DNA from: Tritrichomonas musculus
Lineage: Eukaryota; Parabasalia; Tritrichomonadida; Tritrichomonadidae
Reading direction: 5' to 3'
DNA length: 64,000 nt
NCBI GenBank assembly: GCA_039105265.1
Contig: JAPFFF010000005.1
Span: 2,713,501-2,777,500 of the forward strand
Positions 1 through 10,473 of the stretch are shown piece by piece (position 1 is the first letter of the stretch; every line of letters starts with the position of its first letter). A program made the position numbers and the translations under genes. Below the pieces are notes generated by a model. The model made no database searches and was not told where the DNA came from. It worked only from the letters and a program-made list of their open reading frames with translations.

Positions 1-51
1 CTCAAACTTTTCAGCAGACTAATATCAAAAAGTTTAGCAGGACCCTTAAAT

Positions 52-789
52 TCATTTAGTTAACACATCCTTAACGTCTGCATCTTTAGCTGGCTTTACT
101 TTAATTGAAACAAACAAAGGACTTTTTAAAGCGATAGGCTGAAATTGGAAATCGACTAAACTTAATTCTAAATATTTTAAACTATCTGTGTTTGTTTTTA
201 TTTTTATTGGTTTTCCTTCTTTCTCAAAGTCATAAATCAGTGGCTTGCCGTCTATAGCCATTGTGTTTATATTTCCTATAACTGAAGGCGTATACTCTTG
301 ATCTCCAATAGCTGAATACATCGGATTACCTTGTAAAGAGACTAAATAAAGTTTTGTATGAGTTATGATAGGCAAATCTGGCACAATAAAGGGTTCTTTA
401 GGATCAATTGTCAAAGGCAATGGAGTGTTATATAATCCAGTCAATAATGCAGCTCTGTGAGATATTGATGTAATTGTTGTTTTCAAACTTGCTGTTATCT
501 TAAATGTTCGTTTATTTTTATCATATTCCCATGCTAATTCACTTTTCTGACTAAAAATTTGTTCAAGTTGTTTGATAGAATAACGATAGGACTCAGAAAA
601 TTCAATTGTATGAACGGTTTTGCCAACTTGATATTTCATATAATCATCTTTTGTACTTAATAATATGTTTGAATTAGTGTTTATCGAAGACACATAATAT
701 TTTACATAGCTGCATTTCCAAGGTATATTCATCGTCAAAGACACAGTATGATATTTTTGTGAATCACGGCTTTGCATAGAAATTAACAT
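52..789 (-). CDS. Penton-like minor capsid protein (Polinton A)
   Basis: This 245-residue frame starts at an ATG at 789. It is predicted to be mostly beta structure, with a conserved N-terminal block (around IPWKCSYVKYYV, residues 22-33), a central HRAALLTGL block (about 111-119) and a C-terminal alternating hydrophobic stretch ending in FVSIKV. Size, beta character and position match the single jelly-roll minor capsid (penton) gene of Polintons, but I recognise it by context more than by sequence. A fragment of a homologue lies at 39600-39699, again divergent from a fibre-like gene. Only 16 bp separate this start from the start at 806, so one short AT-rich spacer must serve both genes. Alternative: another beta-rich virion protein. 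Confidence 0.5.
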   Translation of the reverse strand: MLISMQSRDSQKYHTVSLTMNIPWKCSYVKYYVSSINTNSNILLSTKDDYMKYQVGKTVHTIEFSESYRYSIKQLEQIFSQKSELAWEYDKNKRTFKITASLKTTITSISHRAALLTGLYNTPLPLTIDPKEPFIVPDLPIITHTKLYLVSLQGNPMYSAIGDQEYTPSVIGNINTMAIDGKPLIYDFEKEGKPIKIKTNTDSLKYLELSLVDFQFQPIALKSPLFVSIKVKPAKDADVKDVLTK

Positions 790-2742
790 TTATTTATTAT
801 TAAATATGTCGATTGGTTTATACTCAATTCAATCAAGTGAGGCTGAGACATTAAAATCAAATGGAATAGAAATCAAAGTCGGAGAAGATGAGAATGGAAA
901 TAAAATTGTTCAAATAGAAGATGAAGATGGTTCTGCAGTATTCTTCAATAACATTTATAATAAAACAGAGATAGATGCTTATATAACTGCAGGTGCAGGT
1001 ATAAAACCAGGAGATATAAAAAACTTATATAAGGTCAATATTTATCCAACAGGACAAATCAAGGTGAATGGCAAATTGACCAATGCTTTCACCTTAGAAC
1101 AGCTTTATAAATGTTTGAATGATAATTCAGATGCTATTCAAAACTCTCTAAATCAATTGAAAATAGACGCAACTTTTGATGTAAACCGTGAAATTTCAGA
1201 CTTAACATTGAAAGGATTAGATTTTGATCTAAAGAATAAACATTATATCTCAACAGAAAACAATTCAATAAAGACATATAATCAATTAATAAGAGTACTC
1301 AATCAATTTATTAAACATTCAAGGGCTATGACGGTTATCAGCCCAGATAATAAACTATTGAAAATGCTCCCCCTTAAAAAAGAGGATGGTGCTCAACTTT
1401 TGGATTATTGGGAGGATAAACGATGCTATTATGAAAAAGAAAAAGTAACCACAATTAATGAGATTATTGAATCATTGAATATCACTCTTGAAAATTTATA
1501 TAATTGGATGAAAACATTCAATAATTTGAAAGATTTCGGTTTTGACAGTTCATCAAATATTAAACCAGATGGAAAAGCAAAAGTGATAACGTATGAAGAA
1601 ACCGAAAAAGAATCAGAACCATGGTATGGATCATTTTTGACCAAAAATAGAATGAAAACTAAAGACGAACCTATCACAAATTTTGACCAAATGGTCAATG
1701 CAATCAATACAAACACAGAAACAATATCTCAAATGCATGAAGATATTATGGAAGGCTTAAATAATCAAGAAGTGACAGTATATAATGAAGCTAATGATGA
1801 AATAGAGACAAAAACTTTAAAAACAAAAACAGTGAACGATAAAGGTGAAATCGAATATGATAATATAGCCAATGTTTTTGAAAAATTGAAGAAGGCCGAT
1901 AAACAGAATCAGAATTTTTTCCGTCATATCATGGAGAATTTTAATAAAACTGCTTTGAAAAATATATATAATAATTTTAAACAGACTGTGTTTGGTAAAG
2001 ATGGAGAAACATATCAGAAGACATATATAGCACATTTTGATGATGATGTTGCTGGTGATAAACATTTTGCCGTTGTCGAAAATTTTGTCGACTTTTTGAA
2101 TCAATACTTTTCAAATACAAGCAGTTTTGAAGACTGGAAAGAATGGATAGGCAAAAATATAAATAAACAGAAGATAAAAGAGATTTTTGATGGGATAGTT
2201 GTTCCAATGATAGATGAAGTCGGAAATGCAGAAATCAAAGAATACCATTTTGTCACTGACGCAGATCAAATAATTGACCCTGAAGAAGCCGTTGAAGTGG
2301 AAAAATTATGGGAATGGCTCAAAGAGATAATTCAAAATAAAAAATATACAGCTCCAATACAAACATTTTTATATAACAACTTTTCCAAAGAAAAATTTAT
2401 TGAAATATTTAACGGTACAGTTCAATTAATATGGGATAAATCCACAAAAAAAATTATTCATGCAGTTTATCAATTTGTCAATCATCCAATAGAAACGACG
2501 GGTGATATCGTTATTGAAGTGAATAGTGCTTATGAATTTTTGAAAAAATATTATGAAAACCAAACAGAGCTTATGAAAAGTATCCTTACTGTTATTTTGG
2601 TTCTTCTTGGTTCAGGAATTACGGGAATGGTAATCACAAGTGCATTCAAAAAGATTCGTGCCAAAAAAATTGAAAATGGACGTTTAGCATTAAGCACGAG
2701 CAATTTTGAAGGTGGTCAATTGTTGGATATTAATGATGGTAT

Positions 2743-2956
2743 TATCATTGATGGAAATGGAAATGGAAATGATAATAATGATGATGATAATAATGATGAC
2801 GATATGAGAGACCCTAGTTTTCAGGGATGGATCGATACAACAAATAGAAATATTCGAAATATTATTCAGCAACATAATGTTTTAGAAGAAAGAGTCTCAA
2901 ATATAAGAGAATGCAATTGTAATGATAATAATAATAATAATAATAATAATAATCAA
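2743..2956 (+). repeat. GATAATAAT-type microsatellite tracts in the fibre-like gene
   Basis: Two coding microsatellites (about 2745-2800 and 2920-2955) of AAT/GAT/GGAAAT units encode Asn/Asp/Gly runs. They flank a coiled-coil-like stretch and probably vary in length between copies. Confidence 0.8.
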
Positions 2957-3961
2957 AGATTTTTTGGCCAAATTTCTCAACAACAACATCTTGACATTCA
3001 ACAATTAATTCAAAAGCAAAATCATTTAATAATTGATAATAGTGTCGGCTCTTTTGTTGATGCGATGTTTCAACCAGAAATATATCAAGAAGCAGCAACT
3101 CAAGTGAACACAACGATAAAAAGACGACGAAAAAAGAAAGAAAAAGTGAATGTAATTGACACATCACATGATCGTTCTTTTCGAAGAGATGAAAATTATG
3201 TTTTTGACATATTAACTGATCATTGGGTTCTTCATAATAATTCTAATTTTCAATCTGGTTGGCGAACAAATCTTAATGCACAAAATATGCCACGCAATTT
3301 TATCATTGACACTTTTCATGGTGAATGGGTTGCTGTCGGTGCAGAAAATGGTATTCAAGAATCAAATACAGACTGGAGAACGAATCCTAGTTCAGCATTA
3401 GCAACCTTTCTGTTGCCATCTCAAATAAATGGTGGTGTTTTTCGTTGGAGTGATAGATATGATCAATGGACATTTCATGCAAATTATAACTCATATACAA
3501 ATCAAGATCAAAGTGAAAGATTAGAATGGCAAAGAGATCAAAGACAACATTTTGGTGATAATTATGTTTGGAATGTTTTTGATCAAGAATGGCAAGAACA
3601 TGGACAGAATTTTGAAGCTGGATGGAGAACCAATCATGAATTTGTTCCTCCTGATAACTATGTATGGGATGATTATTTAGAAGAGTGGGTGATGTTATCA
3701 TATAGAAATAGAGGTTTTGACAGAAATTGGAGAAATAGCTATTCAGAGAGTGTTTCAGTTATGGTTGAATTATTGAATTCAGGCCGTTTTTTAGGAAAAG
3801 GCCAAATTGTTCAATATGGAGGTGAATGGGTTTGGCGCCATCATGTAGACCCCGTTGATGATATTAAATTATTATCAGATGAAATAGCAGATATTAATAT
3901 TAATAATAATTTGCCAGCAAATATTTCAGGAGTGAATTCAGTAAATGAATTATTAGAAAGC

Positions 3962-3966
3962 TATGA
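3962..3966. repeat. Target site duplication TATGA, left of Polinton B
   Basis: TATGA directly precedes the B terminus AGTAGTATAG and is repeated at 24696-24700 directly after the other terminus. A 5-bp duplication fits the 5-6 bp known for Polintons. Confidence 0.88.
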
Positions 3967-4135
3967 AGTAGTATAGTGAAAACGCCCAAAAAGGACTACG
4001 CCCTTTTTGTTCGTTTTCCAATGATTTTAGAACATCACATTTTAGCAGGAGTTTTCACACTGAATTCTCAGCATTCTAATAGCTATCAGAATAATGGCAG
4101 GTATATTTTTATTTAATTTTTTATCTCATCTAAAA
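3967..4135 (+). repeat. Left terminal inverted repeat of Polinton B
   Basis: It begins AGTAGTATAGTGAAAACG and matches the reverse complement of 24527-24695 at every base I compared. Near its start, CAAAAAGGACTACGCCCTTT suggests a small hairpin. Its inner edge holds the leader motif TATCTCATCTAAAA and the start of the first gene. Confidence 0.93.
4121..4134 (+). promoter_or_regulatory. Initiator-like leader motif in the terminal repeat
   Basis: TTATCTCATCTAAA stands directly before the ATG at 4135. The same motif stands before the ATG at 5059 (5043-5058) and, via the other repeat, before the ATG at 24517 (reverse strand, 24526-24540). TCA followed by a pyrimidine, a few bases before the ATG, resembles the trichomonad initiator element. 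Confidence 0.5.
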
Positions 4136-4641
4136 TGTTTGAAAGATTAAATGTCATTGCGAAATATAATTCAATAATTGATTTAAATTATTTTACAGAT
4201 ACTATTAATAAACTTTATTCTATGACTTGTGAAATGAAAAGTATAAATGAAGAAGAATTAGATGTTTATAAAAAAGCAAATGAATTAGATAAATTTTATG
4301 AAGAAAAGAAAGGTAGAAAACCAAAGCATAACAATATGGTATTAGTGTTTATTGAAAAAGAATATAAACTATTCAATCCAACAGATTGGAATAAATTCTT
4401 AATTAATCCTCGTTTTTATGACACTAAGAGAGTTGCGAGTGAATTAGCAAAAGAAGGCTGTGAATTAATTAGCGAATATAAGAATGGACAAACACCTATC
4501 CGATATAAATATAACAATAAGATTTATTGTGTCAAATTTAAGAACTGGAAGCATAATCATTATCGTCCTCATTTAGGTCAATTTCCTGGAGCACATGATT
4601 GGGATGAATATCATGCAAGAATGGGACATAATATTAAGTAA
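4135..4641 (+). CDS. Unrecognised 168-residue protein of Polinton B
   Basis: The ATG lies on the inner edge of the left terminal repeat, behind the initiator-like motif. The product is charged and Lys/Tyr/Asn-rich (about 168 residues), with a helical N-terminal half and a C-terminal half rich in aromatic and His residues (KNWKHNHYRPHLG). No signal peptide, membrane segment or known catalytic motif is visible. The stop codon overlaps TAAA, the trichomonad polyadenylation-type motif. It is the first gene of the left arm, on the same strand as PolB. Function unknown; I saw no homologue elsewhere in the window. Confidence 0.6.
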   Translation: MFERLNVIAKYNSIIDLNYFTDTINKLYSMTCEMKSINEEELDVYKKANELDKFYEEKKGRKPKHNNMVLVFIEKEYKLFNPTDWNKFLINPRFYDTKRVASELAKEGCELISEYKNGQTPIRYKYNNKIYCVKFKNWKHNHYRPHLGQFPGAHDWDEYHARMGHNIK

Positions 4642-4712
4642 ATTATAAATTTATTTTTATACTCAAGATTTTTTCAGAAAAAGTTTAAAATTTTATAATT
4701 ATCAATTAAATC

Positions 4713-4916
4713 TAGTCTCAATTACTTCAGCTCTGAATTAGTTCAGCTCTCAATTACTTCAGCTCTGAATTAGTTCAGCTCTCAATTACTTCAGCTCTCA
4801 ATTACTTCAGCTCTGAATTAGTTCAGCTCTCAATTTAATTCAGCTCTCAATTCCCAACACCCTCTCAATTAATTCTAGTCTCAATTAATTCTAGTCTCAA
4901 TTAATTCAGCTCTCAA
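4713..4916 (+). repeat. 16-bp tandem repeats before the PolB gene
   Basis: About a dozen copies of two alternating 16-mers, AGCTCTCAATTACTTC and AGCTCTGAATTAGTTC, decay at the right end into TAGTCTCAATTAATTC variants. They fill the spacer 4642-5058, which holds no gene apart from the leader motif of PolB. Confidence 0.85.
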
Positions 4917-5058
4917 AAATATGGTTACATATTAATAAAGAGAACAATTTTTTTCACATAGCATTTCTCTATTATTTTTAAATTAACTTTTTCAATTTTT
5001 TCTCAAATATTTTTAGATTTAATATTTGTTTTAAATTAATAATTTATCTCATCTAAAA

Positions 5059-8000
5059 ATGAAAGCAGTAAGTACTGAGAAATTATTCGAATTATTTAAA
5101 ATTGTTAATCCTTCTGCTACTACTTTGGAGGAATATGAAAAACTTCCATTTGTGAAAGATGTAAGAAAAGCATTAATTGATGAAATTAAAGATTATTTAG
5201 CAGAAACTAATTATAAAGGGCCTTTTGAATATGACCCAATTTTCTATTATTTTATGGGAATTGATGCTGCTATGAATAAGAATAAAGATTTGCTGAAAGA
5301 ATTGCCAGCTCATGCTAAGAAACTAAAAGAGTATCATCATTTTAACCCAAAAACTGATGCTGATGAATTTCTCCAGTTAACGCCAGCTGAAGAAAATAAG
5401 CAAGTTATGCAATCATTTAAAGAATGGAAGGAACAAGAATCTTCACAGAAAGAAGTAGTTGATGATATAATTGACCACCTACTTAGACACAAAACTAATT
5501 GGCGCATTGATTTTACTAAATTAACTAATGTAGGTAGAGAACTAATATTTGAGCCATTAAAGAATTTCTTTCAAGAACACATTTTAACTCTTCCTATTAT
5601 TGGGAAATACAAGATACAATTTAAAGTTAATGGACAGTGGCATACAAAACCATTAGATGAAGAATCTTTAAATCAACTAATGAAGAATTTAGAAGAAAGG
5701 CATTTGTTATTCGACTTAGATACAACTCCAGCTGAATACTTTTACGAAGATGGAGGTAGCAAGTTACCTGATTGGTCAATGTTTGATGAAATTAGGTTTA
5801 ATGAATATCAGAAATTTGATAGTAGCAATGATAGAGGTGGCTCATTCTTTAGATATTTAATCAAACCAGATGTACCTAAAATGATTATTGAATATTTGAA
5901 TAGATTACAGATATTTGATACTTTAGTTGAAGGTAAGTCACAACGAAAAGAATTAGATGATAACTGTTTTGTTTATGCACTTAAGCAAACTGGTCAGTAC
6001 GATGAAGAGACTTTAAATAAGATTCGTTTAAGAATTAATAGAAGATATCTTTCACAAGGATGTATTGAACAAATTTGTAATGAATTCAAGATACAAATTA
6101 AATTAACTTTCATAAATGAAAAGGCAAAGAAAGTAAAAGAACAAGTTTATTCAGTTAAGAATCATGTAAAGAAGAATTATTTAGGAGTTGCTAATCCAGA
6201 GTCAAATAGAATTCATCACATGAATATTTATGAGTCACATTACTTTCTAGAGGAAGTTACACCATTTTCAACTGATTATATAAAGAATTTATCCGATAGA
6301 ACTGATGAGCAATTCAACAAAGAATTTAAAGGAGACCATTTCATTAATGCTAGATACTATATGAAATCATCTAACTTAGTTAGAACTTTGATGCAAAATG
6401 GATATTTTGTACCAATTACTTTTGGTGAAGCAATGATTCTAAAAACAACGTTTTATGATGAAGTTAAGAATGATTTAGACAGTATCAATTTAGATTATGA
6501 CCCTGAACACTGTACTCAATTGATTGCACCGTCTAATTGGAAAACCAAAGATAAGATAACGAATTACTTTTATGCAGACTTTGAAGCTGATGTTAGCGAT
6601 TCGATTCATAAACCTTATATGGTAGTATTACAGAATGAATCTGGTGAAATTAATAAATGTTGGAAAGGTGAAGATTGTGCAGTTAAGTTATTGAAGTATT
6701 TAGAGGATGGTGATGTAGTATACTTTCATAATTTAGCTTATGATATCAGAATGTTAGCGAAATATGGAATGAACAAATCAATTATCAAAGGAAGTAAAGT
6801 TATGAAGGCAGATATTAAGTTTGAAGGTAAGACTATTCATTTCAGAGATTCTTATCCTATGATTTCATCTAAGTTAAGTGATTTTCCAGCCATGTTCAAC
6901 TTGCCCAAAGTACAGAAAGAAATCTTCCCATACAAGTATTACACATTGGAAAGATTAAAGACAAATATTGGCATAATCAGTGAAGCAGGTAAAGATGAGG
7001 ACAAAGAGTGGACAGAAGAAGATTACAAATTATTCAATTCTAATATTGATTCTGTTGAAGGTTGCAGATTATCTGATACAGAATTTGATATGTACAAATA
7101 CTGTGAATTTTACTGTAAGCAAGATGTGAACATTCTTCGTTTAGGATTTAATGCATTTCGTGAAGGATTCTTGAAAGATTTCAAAATTGACCCATATAAA
7201 TTCATTTCAATCTCAGCTTTAGCTAATGAAGTATTCAATCAGAATGTTTACTATAATCATAATCTTTATAAAGTTGGTGGTGTTGTTAGACATTTTATGT
7301 CTCATGCTATTTATGGTGGAAGATGCATGACTGCTTATAATAAGAAATGGCATACCACTAAACCTTTAAGTGATTTTGATGCAGTCTCATTATATCCTTC
7401 AGCTATGGCTAGACTGAAGACAGTGAAAGGTATTCCTAAAGTGATTCAACCAGAGCAATTGAATATGAAATTTCTTCAATCAGTTGATGCATATGTTGTT
7501 GAGATTAAGATTACAAAAGTGAACAAACACTACGCATTTCCGTTAATTGTTCAGAAAACTAAAGAAGGTCTTAACTTAAATAACGACAATATAACAGACC
7601 CAATCACGATGGTAGTCGATAACATTGCTTTGGAGGATTTGATTAATTTTCAGAAAATAGAATTTGAACTAATTAAAGGCTATTATTGGAATAGCGGAAC
7701 TGATGATACAATTCAGAAAGTCATTAGACATATTTTCAATAAAAGATTAGAATACAAGAAACAAAAGAATCCTCTTCAGCAATTATATAAACTAATCATG
7801 AATTCATGTTATGGCAAAACTATCGAGAAACCAGTTGATAAAGATTGGAAATATTTTGATAATGAAGAGGATTTAAACAAATATATGTTTAAGAATTATT
7901 ACAAAATTATTGAAGAAGTTCAATTAGGAGATAGCGAAATCCATGCAGTACGTGTAAAGAAGCCAATTGATAAGCATTTCAATTTTAGCTTACTTGGGAT

Positions 8001-8568
8001 TCAAGTACTCAGTATGTCAAAGAGAATTATGAACGAAGTTATGTGCTTAGCATTTGACTTAGGCTGTCATATCTATTATCAAGATACAGATTCAATGCAT
8101 ATAGAAGTCGATGATTTACCTAAATTAATTGATGCATTCAAAAATAAGTATGGAAGAGATTTAATTGGCTCTAATTTAGGACAATTCCATTCAGATTTTC
8201 CAACAATTAATAACCATGACGAAATGCCAAAAGCAATTGAATCATTCTTCTTAATGAAGAAGATGTACATTGATAAACTTCAAGATTCAACTGGAGAAAT
8301 TGATTATATGGTACGCGGCAAAGGCCTTACTCAAAATAGCATTAAATATGCAACAAAGAAATTCAATAACAACCCATTAGCTTTATACAAATCAATGTAT
8401 GAAGGAAAGTCTCAGACCTTTGACTTAACTAAAGGTCAACCATGTTTCGAAATGAACAAAAACATGACAGTATCAACAAAAACAAAATTCGAGAGAAAGA
8501 TAAAGACACTTTATCAAGAGGGAATTATTGATGACTACTTTCAGCCCTCAAATTATTCCCACATATGA
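5059..8568 (+). CDS. Protein-primed type DNA polymerase B with OTU-like N-terminal domain (Polinton B)
   Basis: This 1169-residue enzyme should replicate the element. Exonuclease motifs: ADFEAD (D507, E509), YFHNLAYD and YCKQDVNIL. Polymerase motifs: A as DFDAVSLYPS (D772, D774), B as NPLQQLYKLIMNSCYGK (from about 904), C as YYQDTDS (about 1006-1012). Length and motif spacing fit the protein-primed PolB of Polintons. Ahead of the exonuclease lies LDDNCFVYALKQTG with Cys303, and then NIYESHYFLEE with His394, which resembles the catalytic Cys and His regions of OTU cysteine proteases (inference). The gene has the TCATCTAAAA leader at its ATG, and its 3' end overlaps the convergent integrase gene by 16 bp. 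It looks whole. Confidence 0.93.
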   Translation: MKAVSTEKLFELFKIVNPSATTLEEYEKLPFVKDVRKALIDEIKDYLAETNYKGPFEYDPIFYYFMGIDAAMNKNKDLLKELPAHAKKLKEYHHFNPKTDADEFLQLTPAEENKQVMQSFKEWKEQESSQKEVVDDIIDHLLRHKTNWRIDFTKLTNVGRELIFEPLKNFFQEHILTLPIIGKYKIQFKVNGQWHTKPLDEESLNQLMKNLEERHLLFDLDTTPAEYFYEDGGSKLPDWSMFDEIRFNEYQKFDSSNDRGGSFFRYLIKPDVPKMIIEYLNRLQIFDTLVEGKSQRKELDDNCFVYALKQTGQYDEETLNKIRLRINRRYLSQGCIEQICNEFKIQIKLTFINEKAKKVKEQVYSVKNHVKKNYLGVANPESNRIHHMNIYESHYFLEEVTPFSTDYIKNLSDRTDEQFNKEFKGDHFINARYYMKSSNLVRTLMQNGYFVPITFGEAMILKTTFYDEVKNDLDSINLDYDPEHCTQLIAPSNWKTKDKITNYFYADFEADVSDSIHKPYMVVLQNESGEINKCWKGEDCAVKLLKYLEDGDVVYFHNLAYDIRMLAKYGMNKSIIKGSKVMKADIKFEGKTIHFRDSYPMISSKLSDFPAMFNLPKVQKEIFPYKYYTLERLKTNIGIISEAGKDEDKEWTEEDYKLFNSNIDSVEGCRLSDTEFDMYKYCEFYCKQDVNILRLGFNAFREGFLKDFKIDPYKFISISALANEVFNQNVYYNHNLYKVGGVVRHFMSHAIYGGRCMTAYNKKWHTTKPLSDFDAVSLYPSAMARLKTVKGIPKVIQPEQLNMKFLQSVDAYVVEIKITKVNKHYAFPLIVQKTKEGLNLNNDNITDPITMVVDNIALEDLINFQKIEFELIKGYYWNSGTDDTIQKVIRHIFNKRLEYKKQKNPLQQLYKLIMNSCYGKTIEKPVDKDWKYFDNEEDLNKYMFKNYYKIIEEVQLGDSEIHAVRVKKPIDKHFNFSLLGIQVLSMSKRIMNEVMCLAFDLGCHIYYQDTDSMHIEVDDLPKLIDAFKNKYGRDLIGSNLGQFHSDFPTINNHDEMPKAIESFFLMKKMYIDKLQDSTGEIDYMVRGKGLTQNSIKYATKKFNNNPLALYKSMYEGKSQTFDLTKGQPCFEMNKNMTVSTKTKFERKIKTLYQEGIIDDYFQPSNYSHI

Positions 8569-10139
8569 GCCAAACGATATCTTGGAAGCTTCTGTATATT
8601 TTTACCACTTTTTACTAAATACAATCCATTCTCAAATCCAATAATTTTGTGCTCACCCGGTTGAATAATACTTCTTCGTTTCAGCATCTTATCTGTTTCA
8701 TTGTATACTTTAACATTCATACCTTCTTCAATTTTGAATCCAGGACTATTCTTTATGTTATAATTCTCTTGACATATTCTTCTAACTATATAGTTTTCTA
8801 ATTCATGGTCATTCTGAACTTGTTGAGGAGATACAGGATATCCGGCATATTTACTTAGAGTTTGATGAGGGGCATGATTGTATTGGAAAACCAAATCTTC
8901 CATAACATTTGGAGTAATCATACCGATTTTCATATTATATGCCATATCTCGTAAAGTACGAATTACTCTATCTATAATCCCTAATGATGAATGTAATGGA
9001 CTTGTTTTATTGGCTAATCTTTGTTCTGACTTCATGAAATCAGGATATGCACCATTCACTTGTCTTGGAACTGTTCTAAAAGTAATTCCATTATTAATAT
9101 AGAATTCTTGAGCTTCTGCTGAATTAAAGGCAGATTCACCATCACCAGAAAGATATCTAACTACCATTCCCTGGTCTATCAATGCTCGTAACGCATTCAA
9201 GTATCTTTTGGATGATTTCTTATCACGTTTACTGAATTTGTTTTCACCTAATTCAATATTTGTTAGTTTAACATAAAGGTATCTTGTATTAATATTTATT
9301 GCTACAAGATAACAGAGATGATATACCATCATCAAATCAATGATGTAAGAGTCTCTTGATGACATTTTATGTAATTGGTATTTTTTGGTATTATCCTTTA
9401 ATGGGAATGATGATTTGGGTTCGTCGATAGTTTTCATTCTAGAATTAATTTCTAGCAACGCTTTAACTTTGTTTGGACTTTTGAAGCCTATAGTACCAGA
9501 TATAGGAGTTTGTTCAATCTGAATATTATTCTCAGGCTGTTTATAAAATAAGTTTTTATATATTTCATAGCATTTCTCATTTGAGTATAATCCTTTCGGC
9601 CAATCTTTAATTACTTTAAGAAACTTGTCATATTCAAAGTATTCATCTGGATGTTCTATTACGAATTTCTTAATCTTATCAGAAAATGTTTCTTTATGAG
9701 CTACTGTTTCATGTAATTCTTTATGAGTTCGTTTATATTCATCTAAATATTCTCTATATACTTTTTCTTGGTCAATGTCCATTAATGCTCTAAAATACTT
9801 TAGTCTTCGCGCTTCACCAATTGTTTTCGGTTTACTTGCTCTTGCAATTGTTGCGAATAATGAATCTCTGGCATTTCTTATTCTAGATTCTTGTTGATTT
9901 CTTTTAAATGCTTCTTCTTTTGCTTTGACATTATCGCGTAAAATCAAATAATTGAATTGATAGAATTCGTCAATTGCATTATCACTTGCTTCATCAAAAT
10001 AGTTTTGGTTATGTTCATCAAGATAGTTATATATTAATGCTTTTACTTCTCTTTCAAACGTTTCATAATTGAATTTATCTAAACTGTTTAAAACAGAACC
10101 AATAATTTCATTTCGATGTTGATATAAGAATTTATCCAT
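8553..10139 (-). CDS. Retroviral-type (RVE) integrase of Polinton B
   Basis: The 528-residue protein would insert the element into the chromosome. Residues 1-250 are a helical N-terminal extension. The RNase H-fold catalytic core spans about 255-400, with acidic positions in YIIDLMM (D268), SGDGES (D333) and the IIDRVIRTLRD helix (about 388-398). The C-terminal part (about 470-528) is a small beta-rich domain of the type seen at the end of retroviral and Polinton integrases. The gene converges on PolB, with overlapping 3' ends, and is the only integrase in the window. The ATG at 10139 follows an AT-rich 68-bp spacer shared with the divergent gene at 10208. Confidence 0.9.
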   Translation of the reverse strand: MDKFLYQHRNEIIGSVLNSLDKFNYETFEREVKALIYNYLDEHNQNYFDEASDNAIDEFYQFNYLILRDNVKAKEEAFKRNQQESRIRNARDSLFATIARASKPKTIGEARRLKYFRALMDIDQEKVYREYLDEYKRTHKELHETVAHKETFSDKIKKFVIEHPDEYFEYDKFLKVIKDWPKGLYSNEKCYEIYKNLFYKQPENNIQIEQTPISGTIGFKSPNKVKALLEINSRMKTIDEPKSSFPLKDNTKKYQLHKMSSRDSYIIDLMMVYHLCYLVAININTRYLYVKLTNIELGENKFSKRDKKSSKRYLNALRALIDQGMVVRYLSGDGESAFNSAEAQEFYINNGITFRTVPRQVNGAYPDFMKSEQRLANKTSPLHSSLGIIDRVIRTLRDMAYNMKIGMITPNVMEDLVFQYNHAPHQTLSKYAGYPVSPQQVQNDHELENYIVRRICQENYNIKNSPGFKIEEGMNVKVYNETDKMLKRRSIIQPGEHKIIGFENGLYLVKSGKNIQKLPRYRLAHMWE

Positions 10140-10207
10140 TTATTTAAATATAATTATTTAACTTTGTTCATTTATAATTCAAAATTTTTCTCATTTAAAA
10201 GAATTAA

Positions 10208-10456
10208 ATGACTACATCTAACCAAAAAGACCAACCAAACTTGTTGCATTTACCAACCAAACCAAAATATAGTAAACGAACATTTGCTACAGAAACATTA
10301 AGATTAATTAATTTGAGATTAGGTTATTATAGAAAGGTTTTAAATAACCAAAGTATTAAGAATGAAAAGAGAATAAAATCTATAAAGGCTAAATACGAAC
10401 GTGATATGAAAGTTAGAAAGTTATTAAATAAGGCAATAAAGAATCTATATAATTGA
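10208..10456 (+). CDS. Small basic protein, 82 residues (Polinton B)
   Basis: This is a short, strongly basic and helical frame with a Lys/Arg-rich C-terminal half (around KRIKSIKAKYERDMKVRK). A TCATTTAAA initiator-like sequence lies 9 bp before the ATG. The basic charge would suit a DNA-binding or packaging role, but no family is recognised. It is divergent from the integrase gene and sits 17 bp before the next gene on the same strand. Confidence 0.55.
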   Translation: MTTSNQKDQPNLLHLPTKPKYSKRTFATETLRLINLRLGYYRKVLNNQSIKNEKRIKSIKAKYERDMKVRKLLNKAIKNLYN

Positions 10457-10473
10457 ATTATTTTTGAGATTAA

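Larger units (their letters stand above)
1..3966. mobile_element. Polinton (Maverick) A, left visible part
   Basis: The window starts inside this element, so its left terminus is not seen. The part holds a penton-like gene on the minus strand and the first part of a giant fibre-like gene on the plus strand, the same divergent pair seen again at 39600-39800. The element is interrupted at 3967 by Polinton B and resumes at 24696; its right terminus is at 28028. It is older than B, which sits in it, and looks broken (the B insertion plus about one further break). Family assignment rests on the gene content and on the terminus motif at 28028. Confidence 0.8.
806..3966 (+). pseudogene. Giant fibre-like virion protein of Polinton A, first part
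   Basis: This is the first part of a very large gene interrupted by Polinton B; the open frame closes just inside B at 3976. Seen in order: a short N-terminal block shared with the gene at 39719 (GLYS...KSNGIEI), a long helical region, a hydrophobic segment (about residues 590-615, SILTVILVLLGSGITG) that could cross a membrane, an Asn/Asp-rich run, and six or so repeats of the form YVW-D-x-EW-VM-GWR (about 795-1010). No enzyme motif is visible. I infer a particle surface or host-contact protein, because it is the longest gene, is repeat-rich and lies next to the penton-like gene. The related gene at 39719 carries both parts in one stretch, which supports the insertion reading. Confidence 0.6.

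Noticed and set aside
4713-4916. CRISPR-like array
   Set aside because: Units are contiguous 16-mers without unique spacers, in a eukaryotic transposon.
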